The translations under genes were made by a program, and so were the position numbers. Shown piece after piece: positions 1 to 7,592 of a stretch of 32,792 nucleotides of DNA; within the stretch, counting starts at the first letter, position 1; the number at the start of each line of letters is the position of its first letter. The stretch covers positions 1 to 32,792 of the forward strand of contig JAKFES010000234.1 of assembly GCA_036675585.1 (NCBI GenBank), written 5' to 3'. This DNA is from Zeimonas sp036675585 (lineage in GTDB: Bacteria; Pseudomonadota; Gammaproteobacteria; Burkholderiales; Burkholderiaceae_E). The notes beneath the pieces were generated by a model, which saw only the letters and a program-made list of their open reading frames with translations, searched no databases and was not told the DNA's origin.

Positions 1-1125
1 GAGACGATCTTCGGCGACGGCTGCCTCGAGGTGCTCCCCGACGGGTTCGGCTTCCTGCGCTCGCCCGAGACGTCGTACCTGGCGAGCACCGACGACATCT
101 ACATCTCGCCGTCGCAGATCCGGCGCTTCAACCTGCACACCGGCGACTCGATCGAAGGCGAGGTGCGCACGCCGAAGGAAGGCGAGCGCTATTTCGCGCT
201 GGTGAAGGTCGACAAGATCAACGGCGAGCCGCCCGAGGCGAGCAAGAACAAGATCCTGTTCGAGAACCTCACGCCGCTGCACCCGAACAAGCCGATGGTG
301 CTCGAGCGCGACATCAAGGCCGAGGAGAACATCACCGGGCGCATCATCGACATGATCGCGCCGATCGGCAAGGGCCAGCGCGGACTCATCGTCGCACCGC
401 CGAAGGCCGGCAAGACCGTGCTGATGCAGCACATCGCGCACGCGATCACGACGAACCACCCGGACGTCGTGCTGATCGTGCTGCTGATCGACGAGCGCCC
501 GGAGGAAGTCACCGAGATGACGCGTTCGGTGCGCGGCGAAGTCGTCGCATCGACCTTCGACGAGCCCGCGACGCGCCACGTGCAGGTCGCCGAGATGGTC
601 ATCGAGAAGGCCAAGCGGCTGGTCGAGCACAAGAAGGACGTCGTCATCCTGCTCGATTCGATCACCCGCCTGGCGCGCGCGTACAACACCGTCGTGCCGG
701 CGTCGGGCAAAGTGCTCACCGGCGGCGTCGACGCCAACGCGCTGCAGCGCCCGAAGCGCTTCTTCGGCGCGGCTCGCAACATCGAGGAAGGCGGATCGCT
801 CACCATCATCGCGACCGCGCTCATCGACACCGGCAGCCGCATGGACGAGGTGATCTACGAGGAGTTCAAGGGCACCGGCAACATGGAGCTGCACCTGAAC
901 CGCCGGATGATGGAAAAGCGCGTCTATCCGGCGATCGACATCAACCGCTCGGGCACCCGGCGCGAAGAGTTGCTGATCAAGCCCGAGGTGCTGCAGAAGA
1001 TCTGGATCCTGCGCAAGCTGCTGCACGACATGGACGAGCTCGAGGCAATGGAGTTCCTGCTCGACAAGGTCCGGCAGACCAAGGGCAACCAGGAATTCTT
1101 CGAGATGATGCGCCGCGGCGGCTGA
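1..1125 (+). CDS. rho: Transcription termination factor Rho (5' end outside window)
   Basis: Rho is the hexameric RNA-dependent ATPase/helicase that ends untranslated transcripts. The frame is open from base 1, so the gene enters from the left; 374 codons are visible. Compared with E. coli Rho, roughly the first 45 residues (part of the N-terminal helical domain) are missing. The cold-shock-like RNA-binding domain starts at once (GDGCLEVLPDGFGFLR), followed by the linker and the RecA-like ATPase domain. The P-loop APPKAGKT lies at 394-417 and Walker B VVILLDS at 640-660. The Q-loop stretch VLTGGVDANAL and R-loop EFKGTGNMEL are intact, and the C-terminus NQEFFEMMRRGG is family-typical. rpmE follows after 72 bp on the same strand, a common proteobacterial arrangement. 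Identification is essentially certain. Confidence 0.99.
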   Translation, partial: ETIFGDGCLEVLPDGFGFLRSPETSYLASTDDIYISPSQIRRFNLHTGDSIEGEVRTPKEGERYFALVKVDKINGEPPEASKNKILFENLTPLHPNKPMVLERDIKAEENITGRIIDMIAPIGKGQRGLIVAPPKAGKTVLMQHIAHAITTNHPDVVLIVLLIDERPEEVTEMTRSVRGEVVASTFDEPATRHVQVAEMVIEKAKRLVEHKKDVVILLDSITRLARAYNTVVPASGKVLTGGVDANALQRPKRFFGAARNIEEGGSLTIIATALIDTGSRMDEVIYEEFKGTGNMELHLNRRMMEKRVYPAIDINRSGTRREELLIKPEVLQKIWILRKLLHDMDELEAMEFLLDKVRQTKGNQEFFEMMRRGG

Positions 1126-1138
1126 ACACGAACCCGGC

Positions 1139-1168
1139 TTGCCCGACAAGCCGCCGACAGACTATACT
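1139..1168 (+). promoter_or_regulatory. Candidate sigma-70 promoter of rpmE
   Basis: In the rho-rpmE gap there is a -35 TTGCCC (1139-1144, 4/6 match), an 18-bp spacer and a -10 TATACT (1163-1168, 5/6 match). The inferred start site is near 1175, giving a leader of about 23 nt. The -35 box sits inside a 7-bp inverted repeat (1135-1141 with 1147-1153), and the leader begins with a small GCGGC/GCCGC hairpin (1171-1183). The AT-rich TATACTAT block stands out strongly from the surrounding DNA. Inferred from sequence only. Confidence 0.55.
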
Positions 1169-1197
1169 ATGCGGCTTTGCCGCAACGGACCCGGATC

Positions 1198-1449
1198 ATG
1201 AAAGAGGGCATCCACCCCGAATACCGCGAAGTCGTCTTCATGGACATGGCCAGCGGCTTCAAGTTCATCACGCGCTCCACCGTCGGCACGCGCGAGAAGA
1301 TCAAGATGGACGACGGCAACGAATACCCGTTGTTCAAGCTCGACGTGACGTCGGAATCGCATCCGTTCTACACCGGCGCGCAGCAGCGGCTCATCGAGAC
1401 CGGCCGCGTCGAGAAGTTCCGCCAGAAATTCGCGCGCGGCGGAAAGTAG
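1198..1449 (+). CDS. rpmE2: 50S ribosomal protein L31 type B (zinc-free)
   Basis: L31 binds the central protuberance of the 50S subunit and helps bridge the subunits. The 83-residue product begins MKEGIHPEYREVVF and contains TVGTREKIKM and SHPFYTGAQQR, all typical of the B-type family. It has no cysteine at all, so the CxxC zinc ribbon of type A is absent. I chose ATG 1198 because the family starts with MKxGIHPxYR; an upstream in-frame TTG at 1177 would add seven unconserved residues. It follows rho with a candidate promoter of its own and is followed by a strong intrinsic terminator, so it is probably a monocistronic unit. C-minus L31 paralogues are often zinc-starvation genes, but I see no Zur-like palindrome here. 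It may be the housekeeping copy. Confidence 0.96.
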   Translation: MKEGIHPEYREVVFMDMASGFKFITRSTVGTREKIKMDDGNEYPLFKLDVTSESHPFYTGAQQRLIETGRVEKFRQKFARGGK

Positions 1450-1497
1450 CGCCCTGTCGGGCGGGCCCGCACGGTCCGCCGCCGGGCAGGTCCCCAC

Positions 1498-1520
1498 GGC
1501 AGCTTCGGCTGCTTTTTTTT
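1498..1520 (+). terminator. Intrinsic terminator after rpmE
   Basis: The stem GCAGC (1499-1503) / GCTGC (1508-1512) is closed by a TTCG tetraloop and followed by eight T residues (1513-1520). A G-T pair (1498/1513) can extend it. A UUCG loop plus a U-tract is a textbook Rho-independent terminator. It separates rpmE from the glycosyltransferase-like gene that starts 46 bp later. Confidence 0.85.
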
Positions 1521-1566
1521 CGAGCTCGCCCCAGCCGGTTCCGGAGCCGAGTACGCTGCGCCCTCG

Positions 1567-3330
1567 ATGAGACCGTTCCTCGTCACCCAACTGCAGGCGG
1601 GCAAGCTGCCGCGGTGGGGCCTGCTGCTCGTCTGCACGCTGTACGTCGTCCCCGGTTTCATCGCGCGAGATCCGTGGCGCACGCTCGACGCAGCGGGCTT
1701 CGGCATCGCGCTGACGATGATGCGCGGCGACTTCGCCGACTGGATGTTGCCCAACATCGCGGGCCAGTCGATCGTCGCCGAAGGACCTCTGCCATTCTGG
1801 ATCGCCGCGGCATTCGGGCGTGCGACGCAGTGGCTGTTCGGCGAGCATGGCTCGGTGCGCGCGGCGGTGCTCGCCACGCTCGCCGGCGCGCTCGTGCTGT
1901 TCTGGTACGCGCTCTATGCGCTTGCCCGCCGCCAGGGTGTGCAGCCGTCGGATCCGTTCGGCGCTTCGGCGTCGCGCATCGACTACGGGCGCGCGATCGC
2001 CGACACCGGCCTGCTCGTGCTGATGGCGACGTTCGGCCTGCTGCTTCGCATGCACGAGACGACCGCCGAGCCCGCGCAACTGGCGTGGATCGCGCTGTTC
2101 CTGTTCGGGTGCGCGCAGGCACTCGAGCGGCCGGCCCGCGGCGGCGCGATCGCCGGCGCGGCGATCGCCGCGAGCCTGCTCAGTCGCGGCGGCGGTCACG
2201 CGATCGCCCTGCTCGTCGTGCTGTTCGCGTTGCCGCTGGCGAGCCGATCGTATCGGCTGATCGGCCGGCGCATGCTCGCCTTCGCCGTCGTCGTCGCGCT
2301 CGCGCTCGCGCTGCCCTGGCCGCTCCTGCTGTCCGGATTCGGCGAGGCCGGCCGTGCCCACCTGGCCGGATGGCTGGGCTGGAACCGCGCAACCGTCGCC
2401 GGCGCCACCTCCGCGTCGCTGTCGTACTTCGCGCGGACTGCGCCCTGGTTCTACTGGCCGGCATGGCCGGTTGTGCTGTGGGCCGTGTACCGGTGGCGCG
2501 GCCGTTGGGGCGAGCCCGCGGTCGCGCTGCCCGCGCTCGCGATCGCCGCGCTGCTCGTGCGCGCTCTCGCGTCGCCCCAGGGCGCCGAGCCGTGGCTGCT
2601 GCCGGCGACCGTGCCGATGGCGATGCTCGCCGCCGTCGGCGTGCCGACGCTGCGCCGTGGAATCGTCAACCTGATCGACTGGTTCGCCGTCACCAGCTTC
2701 ACGCTGTTCGGCATCGTGATCTGGGCCTACTGGATCGCACTGATGACGGGCTTCCCGCCCCGGATGGCCTACCGGATGCGGCAGATCGCGCCGGGATTCA
2801 TCCCGGAGGGCGTCTTCGGCGAAGTCGTGCTCGGCCTGGCCGCCACCGGCGTGTGGCTCCTGCTCGTTCGCTGGCGCGTCTCGCGACAACCGCCGATGAT
2901 CTGGCGCGCGATGGTGCTCTCGTGCGGCGGTGTCGTGTTCGCCTGGTTCCTGCTGATGACGCTGTGGCTGCCCGTGTTCAACGAGCGCAACACCTACCGC
3001 GACATCTCGGCCGAGCTGCGCACCGCCTTCGAAGCGGGCGAACCGGGCGCGCACGACTGCGTCGTCGCCGACAACGTCGAGCGCGCCGCGCGCGCGAGCT
3101 TCTATTATTTCGCCGGCACGCCGTTCGGCGAGCCCGGCGCGCATTGCCGCTGGCTGCTCGTGCAGGACGACGGACCGGTGGCGCGGACGAGCCCCGACCC
3201 GAGGCCGGGCTGGACCTTGCGCTGGGAGGGACGGCGCCGCAGCGATCGGGACGAACGCTTCCTGCTGTATCGGCGCACGCCGGGTGCGACCGGCGACGGC
3301 GACGCCGGGCTCAGGCGATCGGAGCGCTGA
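1567..3330 (+). CDS. Polytopic membrane protein, GT39/ArnT-like glycosyltransferase
   Basis: A 587-residue integral membrane protein with about 10-12 hydrophobic segments over the first 470 residues and a soluble C-terminal tail. The N-terminal pattern (FIARDPWRTLDAAGFG, then GDFADWMLPNIAG and GPLPFWIAAAFG) resembles the first periplasmic loop of GT39/ArnT-family enzymes. These move sugars from polyprenyl-phosphate donors to lipid A or proteins. The usual acidic pair of that loop is only partly recognisable (RD, then DAAGF), so substrate and activity are uncertain. ATG 1567 has no strong Shine-Dalgarno sequence. The 3' end overlaps the convergent orn gene by 20 bp. A gene of this type between rpmE and orn is, from memory, usual in Burkholderiales. 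The membrane-protein call is secure and the enzymatic call moderate. Confidence 0.8.
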   Translation: MRPFLVTQLQAGKLPRWGLLLVCTLYVVPGFIARDPWRTLDAAGFGIALTMMRGDFADWMLPNIAGQSIVAEGPLPFWIAAAFGRATQWLFGEHGSVRAAVLATLAGALVLFWYALYALARRQGVQPSDPFGASASRIDYGRAIADTGLLVLMATFGLLLRMHETTAEPAQLAWIALFLFGCAQALERPARGGAIAGAAIAASLLSRGGGHAIALLVVLFALPLASRSYRLIGRRMLAFAVVVALALALPWPLLLSGFGEAGRAHLAGWLGWNRATVAGATSASLSYFARTAPWFYWPAWPVVLWAVYRWRGRWGEPAVALPALAIAALLVRALASPQGAEPWLLPATVPMAMLAAVGVPTLRRGIVNLIDWFAVTSFTLFGIVIWAYWIALMTGFPPRMAYRMRQIAPGFIPEGVFGEVVLGLAATGVWLLLVRWRVSRQPPMIWRAMVLSCGGVVFAWFLLMTLWLPVFNERNTYRDISAELRTAFEAGEPGAHDCVVADNVERAARASFYYFAGTPFGEPGAHCRWLLVQDDGPVARTSPDPRPGWTLRWEGRRRSDRDERFLLYRRTPGATGDGDAGLRRSER

Positions 3331-3976
3331 TCAGGAAATGCTGCCGGTAGTAGCGCAACTCGTCGACCGACAGCAAGGCGTCTGCCAGCGCGGTGTGGTC
3401 GCTCTTCTTCGCGAAGCCTCTCGCGATTTCCGGGCGCCAGCGCTTGCACAGCTCCTTGAGCGTGCTCACGTCGAGATTGCGGTAGTGGAAATGCGCTTCG
3501 AGCTTCGGCATGTATCGCGCGAGAAAGCGCCGATCCTGGCAGATCGAATTGCCGCACATCGGCGAGCAGCCGGCGGGAACGAGCGTGCAGACGAATTCGA
3601 GCAACCTGCGCTCGACGTCGGCTTCGCTGTACGGCGAGGCGAGAACGCGCTCGACCAGACCGGAGCGCGCGTGCGTCGAGCGGTTCCATTGATCCATCGC
3701 GTCGAGCACGGCGCGCGGCTGGCGGACCGCGTACGACTCGCTCTGCGCGACGACCTCGAGCTGCGCATCGGTGACGACGATCGCCGCCTCGATGATCCGG
3801 TCGACGACCGGATTCAGTCCGGTCATCTCGAGGTCGATCCAGATCAGCCGCGATTCGTCGGGCGTGAGAACGGGCGGCGCTACCGGCTTCGAAGCGCTTT
3901 CGCGCTCGACATCGGACCGCGGCGATTCCGACCCGCTCGAGGGGGAGGACGCCAGCGGCGCCGGGGGCTGTGACAT
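3311..3976 (-). CDS. orn: Oligoribonuclease (DEDDh 3'-5' exoribonuclease)
   Basis: Orn degrades 2-5-nt RNAs (including pGpG) to mononucleotides and is often essential. The product has 221 residues from ATG 3976, which is preceded by GGAG at good spacing. All DEDDh motifs are present: IWIDLEMTGL (ExoI D and E), GNSICQDRRFL (ExoII D) and HTALADA (ExoIII H and D). Family members are normally about 180-205 residues. Here some 35 extra N-terminal residues, rich in Ala, Ser and Pro, precede LTPDESRLIWID; they are probably disordered. An in-frame upstream codon at 4033 could add 19 residues but would run over the divergent protease start, so I prefer 3976. The gene converges with the glycosyltransferase gene (20-bp overlap). 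Confidence 0.96.
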   Translation of the reverse strand: MSQPPAPLASSPSSGSESPRSDVERESASKPVAPPVLTPDESRLIWIDLEMTGLNPVVDRIIEAAIVVTDAQLEVVAQSESYAVRQPRAVLDAMDQWNRSTHARSGLVERVLASPYSEADVERRLLEFVCTLVPAGCSPMCGNSICQDRRFLARYMPKLEAHFHYRNLDVSTLKELCKRWRPEIARGFAKKSDHTALADALLSVDELRYYRQHFLISAPIA

Positions 3977-4013
3977 AATTTTTTTCTCCGCCGCGATTCT
4001 CGCATAGCGCGTC

Positions 4014-5279
4014 TTGAGCTCCCAGGCATTCACGTCGTTGTTCGTCTTCGCGCTGCTGGCTTCGGTCGCGGCGAAACTGTGGCTGGCGACCCGGCAGGTG
4101 CGTCATGTCGCGCGGCATCGCGACGTCGTTCCCGAGAGCTTCGCATCGCGCATCGACCTCGCCGCGCACCGCCGCGCTGCCGACTACACGATCGCGCGCA
4201 CGCGGCTGGCCATGATCGAGGCCGTCTTCGGTGCGGTCGTGCTGCTCGGCTTCACGCTGTTCGGCGCGCTGCAGGCGCTGCTCGACGCGCTGGCGCAATG
4301 GCTGCCGTCGGCGTCGTTCGCCCGCTCGATCGCGTTCGTCGCCGCCGTCGCCGTGATCGTCTCGCTGCTCGACCTGCCGTTCCAGTGGTACCGGCATTTC
4401 CGTCTCGAGCAGCGTTTCGGCTTCAACCGGATGACGCCGGCGCTGTTCGTCGGCGACACGCTGAAGGCCGCGCTGGTCGCCGTCGTGCTCGGCCTGCCGC
4501 TGCTCGCCCTCGTCCTGTGGCTGATGCGCAGCGCCGGCGCAACCTGGTGGCTGTGGGCATGGGTCGCGTGGGCCGCGTTCAACCTGGCGGTGCTCGTGCT
4601 CTACCCGACGGTCATTGCGCCGCTCTTCAACCGCTTCGAGCCGCTGCAGGACGGCGAGGTTCGTCGCCGCGTCGAAGCGCTCCTCGCGCGCTGCGGGTTC
4701 GCCTCGAAAGGGCTGTTCGTCATGGACGGCAGCCGGCGCTCCGCACACGGGAACGCGTATTTCACCGGGCTCGGCCGTGCCAAGCGCATCGTGTTCTTCG
4801 ACACGCTCTTCTCGCGCCTCGACGCGCCCGAGATCGAAGCGGTGCTCGCGCACGAGCTCGGGCATTTCAAGCGACGCCACGTGCAGAAGCGCATCGCGCT
4901 GGTATTCGCGTCGAGCCTCGCCGGCCTGTGGCTGCTCGGGTGGCTGTCGCGTCACGCCTGGTTCTACGAGGGGCTGGGCGTGTCGCCGCGACTGGGCGAA
5001 CTCGAGGCGACGGCACTCGTGCTGTTCCTGCTCGTGATGCCGGTGTTCACGTTCGCGCTGCAGCCGGTCTTCTCGTGGGCGTCGCGTCGCCACGAGTTCG
5101 AAGCCGACGCCTTCGCCACGCGCAACGCACGCGCACAGGACCTGGCCAGCGCGCTCGTGAAGCTGTACAAGGACAATGCATCGACGCTCACGCCCGATCC
5201 CGTGCATTCGGCGTTCTACGATTCGCATCCGCCGGCTTCGCAGCGGATCCGGCGGCTCGGCGAGCTCGCGAGCGCCTGA
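4014..5279 (+). CDS. M48-family membrane zinc metalloprotease (Ste24/CAAX-protease-like)
   Basis: A 421-residue membrane protease of the Ste24 type. Several transmembrane segments precede the catalytic region. The zinc motif HELGH is at residues 280-284 (4851-4865), and a downstream HEFEADAFA segment (from residue 360) supplies the third, Glu ligand. FNRFEPL and GNAYFTGLG upstream of HExxH are typical of the family. In bacteria, which lack prenylated CAAX proteins, these enzymes probably act in membrane-protein quality control. The start is TTG 4014: an in-frame stop lies at 4005-4007 and the alternatives are internal. Only 37 bp separate it from the divergent orn start. The pterin dehydratase gene follows after 22 bp, suggesting an operon with rsgA. 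Confidence 0.93.
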   Translation: MSSQAFTSLFVFALLASVAAKLWLATRQVRHVARHRDVVPESFASRIDLAAHRRAADYTIARTRLAMIEAVFGAVVLLGFTLFGALQALLDALAQWLPSASFARSIAFVAAVAVIVSLLDLPFQWYRHFRLEQRFGFNRMTPALFVGDTLKAALVAVVLGLPLLALVLWLMRSAGATWWLWAWVAWAAFNLAVLVLYPTVIAPLFNRFEPLQDGEVRRRVEALLARCGFASKGLFVMDGSRRSAHGNAYFTGLGRAKRIVFFDTLFSRLDAPEIEAVLAHELGHFKRRHVQKRIALVFASSLAGLWLLGWLSRHAWFYEGLGVSPRLGELEATALVLFLLVMPVFTFALQPVFSWASRRHEFEADAFATRNARAQDLASALVKLYKDNASTLTPDPVHSAFYDSHPPASQRIRRLGELASA

Positions 5280-5301
5280 GGTCATACGGACGACACACGA
5301 C

Positions 5302-5655
5302 ATGAGAGCACCGATTCCCCGCCCGCAGCTGCTCGTGCGGCGATCGCGCGCGCTCACCGGCGAACGCGGCTACGCGCAGACCGAGATCGACGCGCAGCTG
5401 CCCGAACTGCCCGGCTGGAGCCTGCGCGAAGGCGCGATCGAACGCAGCTACGCGTTTCGCGACTACTACGAGACGCTCGCCTTCGTGAATGCGCTCGCGT
5501 GGATGGTCCACGGCGAGGATCACCATCCCGATCTGCTCGTCACCTACAACCGCTGCACCGTACGCTTCTCCACGCACTCCGTCGGCGGCATCTCCGAGAA
5601 CGATTTCATCTGCGCAGCCAAGAGCGATGCCGTTTTCGGCCGCAGCGGAAACTGA
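5302..5655 (+). CDS. phhB: Pterin-4a-carbinolamine dehydratase (4a-hydroxytetrahydrobiopterin dehydratase)
   Basis: This 117-residue protein belongs to the PCD/DCoH family, which dehydrates 4a-hydroxytetrahydropterin during recycling of the phenylalanine hydroxylase cofactor. The active-site signature EDHHPDLLVTYNRCTVRF, the downstream THSVGGISENDF and a terminal AAKSD fit the family closely. The first conserved block is LPGWSLREGAIERSYAFRDYYE. ATG 5302 lies 22 bp after the protease stop and gives a normal length with a roughly 25-residue basic N-terminal extension. No phenylalanine hydroxylase gene is in the window, so the link to phenylalanine breakdown is not shown by context. The 3' end overlaps the start of rsgA by 29 nt, implying translational coupling. 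Confidence 0.92.
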   Translation: MRAPIPRPQLLVRRSRALTGERGYAQTEIDAQLPELPGWSLREGAIERSYAFRDYYETLAFVNALAWMVHGEDHHPDLLVTYNRCTVRFSTHSVGGISENDFICAAKSDAVFGRSGN

Positions 5656-6544
5656 GACCGCGCGCATCGTCGCCAGCTTCGGGCGCCATTTCTACGTGCG
5701 CGCCGCCTCCGGTGCCTGGGACGAGCGCGTCGCCGTCGCACGCGGCAAGCGCACCGATCTGTGCGTCGGCGACGAAGTCGAGGTGCGCCCGCTCGGCGTC
5801 GACCAGGCGGTGATCGAATCGCTGCGCGCGCGGCGCACGCTGCTGCAGCGAAGCGACGCCTGGCGCACGCGGCTGCTCGCCTCGAACGTCGAGCAGGCCG
5901 CGGTGGTGATCGCCGGCGAGCCGCCGTTCTCCGAAGAACTCCTGATGCGCATGCTGATGGCGATCGAGACCGCCGGCGTCGCGCCTGCACTCGTCGCGAA
6001 CAAGAGCGACAGCGCCGCTTCGCGCGCGGCGCTCGCCGCGCGCCTCGCCGTGTATCGCCGACTCGACTACCGCGTGTTCGAGACGAGCGCGCTCGGCGAC
6101 GTCGCCGGCACCCGCGCGCAGCTCCGGCCGTGGCTCGAAGGCCGGACGACGCTGCTGCTCGGCGAATCGGGGATGGGCAAGTCGACGCTCGTCAACGCGC
6201 TGGTTCCCGACGCGCAGGCGCGCACGCAGGCAATCTCGCGCGCACTCGGCACCGGCAGGCATACGACGACCTTCAGCCGCCTGTTCGACGTTCCGGGCGA
6301 GATCGCGCGCGACGCGCGAATCGTCGATTCGCCGGGTTTCCAGAACTACGGCCTGAGCCACTTGTCCGACTCGCAGCGCCTGCACGCGATGCGCGAATTC
6401 GCCGGCCTGATCGGGCGCTGCCGCTTCAACGACTGCACGCACCGCGACGAGCCCGATTGCGCGATCCGCGCGGCCGCGCAGCGCGGCGACATCGATGCGC
6501 TGCGCTATCGGCTGTACGTGCAGATCGAGAACCATACCGACTGA
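5627..6544 (+). CDS. rsgA: Ribosome small-subunit-dependent GTPase A
   Basis: RsgA is a circularly permuted GTPase that checks late 30S assembly. The 305-residue product has an N-terminal OB-fold (RIVASFGRHFYVRAA, later LCVGDEVEVRP), then G4 NKSD at residue 125, G1 GESGMGKST at residue 179, a T-x-H-T-T switch region (GRHTTTF) and G3 DSPGF at residue 234. The permuted G4-G1-G3 order is diagnostic. A C-terminal zinc knuckle (GRCRFNDCTHRDEPDC) supplies three Cys and one His. ATG 5627 was chosen because it directly precedes the OB-fold and gives a family-typical length; it lies inside the 3' end of the dehydratase gene (29-nt overlap). The gene is the last of the protease-PCD-rsgA run and converges with the CobD-like gene 48 bp away. 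Confidence 0.97.
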   Translation: MPFSAAAETETARIVASFGRHFYVRAASGAWDERVAVARGKRTDLCVGDEVEVRPLGVDQAVIESLRARRTLLQRSDAWRTRLLASNVEQAAVVIAGEPPFSEELLMRMLMAIETAGVAPALVANKSDSAASRAALAARLAVYRRLDYRVFETSALGDVAGTRAQLRPWLEGRTTLLLGESGMGKSTLVNALVPDAQARTQAISRALGTGRHTTTFSRLFDVPGEIARDARIVDSPGFQNYGLSHLSDSQRLHAMREFAGLIGRCRFNDCTHRDEPDCAIRAAAQRGDIDALRYRLYVQIENHTD

Positions 6545-6592
6545 CGCGCGAAGCGTGCGGCACACCGCGCCGTACGGTGGCGCCAACGAAGC

Positions 6593-7564
6593 TCAGCGGC
6601 CGAGCCAGGCGGCGATCGTCAGCATCGCGAACAGGCTGACCCACAGCACGACCGAACGCCAGACGAGGCCGACGGCGCTGCGCAACGCGTTCACGTCGGG
6701 CTCGGCGCCCTGCCATTCGAACCCCTGCTCGCCTTCGGCCCATCGTGCCTCCAGCACCGGTTCGGCGATCCGCAGCCCGAGCGCGCCACCACCCGAGGCG
6801 AGCAGCAATGCGCGCGAATCGGAGCTGGTCCCCGAAGCGACCGCGCCCCGCCAGCAATACACGGCGTCCTCGAAGTTCCCGACGATCGCGAAGCCCGCCG
6901 CCGACAGCCGCGCGGGCAGCCAGTCGATCGCGCGAAACGCGCGATCGGCGAAGATCCCGTACGGCTCCTCGACACGCGACGCGCCTTCGATCACCGGACC
7001 GCTCCAGCGGCGCGCGAGCAACTCCGCGCTCCGGTAGAGCACGGGCCCGGTGACGCCGGGCAGCAGGATGTACCAGAACAACGGTCCGAACACGTGCCGG
7101 TGTGCGGCGACCAGCGCGCTGGCGATCGCCTGCCGACACACTTCGTGCACCGACATCGCGTGCGACGCGTGTTCGGCGAGCACCTCGTCGTCGGCGTGAC
7201 CGAGCCAGCGATCGAGCGCGACGCGCGCGCCCGGCGGGTCGTCGGCGGCAAGCGCGACCTGGATCTCGGTGAACGCATGGCTGAACTGCCGGAAGCCGAT
7301 CGTCAGGTACAGCACCGCGACGTGCACGACGAACACGGCGAGCGGGTGCACGAGCGAGGCGAGCCATTCGAGCAGAACGGCGGCGCTCACCGCCGCGCCG
7401 GCGACGAGGAACCAGCCGAGCACGCCGTACTGCCGTTCGCCGGCGTCGGTCGTTGCGCGAACGAAATCGGCCAGGCCGAGCGCGGCACGATGCGCGGGGT
7501 TGCCTGCGCCCAGCGGCCGGCCTTGCTCGATCAGCAGCGTGAAGATCAGCGCGATGAATCCCAT
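6593..7564 (-). CDS. CobD/CbiB-family (AmpE-like) membrane protein
   Basis: A 323-residue integral membrane protein resembling the CobD/CbiB superfamily, which contains adenosylcobinamide-phosphate synthase and the AmpE proteins. Recognisable features are the N-terminal MGFIALIFTLLIEQGRPL, the segment FRQFSHAFTEIQVALAADDP, the loop VCRQAIASALVAAHRHVFGPLFWYILLPG and a C-terminal hydrophobic helix. No other cobalamin gene is nearby. The neighbours are a Nudix hydrolase (28 bp upstream, same strand) and the ribosomal operon. By context it is more likely an AmpE-like protein of unknown role than a B12 biosynthetic enzyme. In Burkholderia such genes are, from memory, annotated 'CobD/CbiB family'. 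It is probably the last gene of the transcript that starts at rpsP. Confidence 0.8.
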   Translation of the reverse strand: MGFIALIFTLLIEQGRPLGAGNPAHRAALGLADFVRATTDAGERQYGVLGWFLVAGAAVSAAVLLEWLASLVHPLAVFVVHVAVLYLTIGFRQFSHAFTEIQVALAADDPPGARVALDRWLGHADDEVLAEHASHAMSVHEVCRQAIASALVAAHRHVFGPLFWYILLPGVTGPVLYRSAELLARRWSGPVIEGASRVEEPYGIFADRAFRAIDWLPARLSAAGFAIVGNFEDAVYCWRGAVASGTSSDSRALLLASGGGALGLRIAEPVLEARWAEGEQGFEWQGAEPDVNALRSAVGLVWRSVVLWVSLFAMLTIAAWLGR

Positions 7565-7592
7565 CTCGGCTCGTCCGCCGCGGCCACCGGCC

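Noticed and set aside
1126..1197. Zur box for zinc-dependent control of rpmE.
   Set aside because: The only dyad (1135-1153) is GC-rich and unlike the AT-rich Zur palindrome; it overlaps the -35 by position only.
3105..5357. 750-codon minus-strand frame across orn and the M48 protease gene.
   Set aside because: It overlaps two well-identified genes in other frames, has no known motif and is full of Arg/Gln/Glu strings typical of antisense translation of GC-rich genes.
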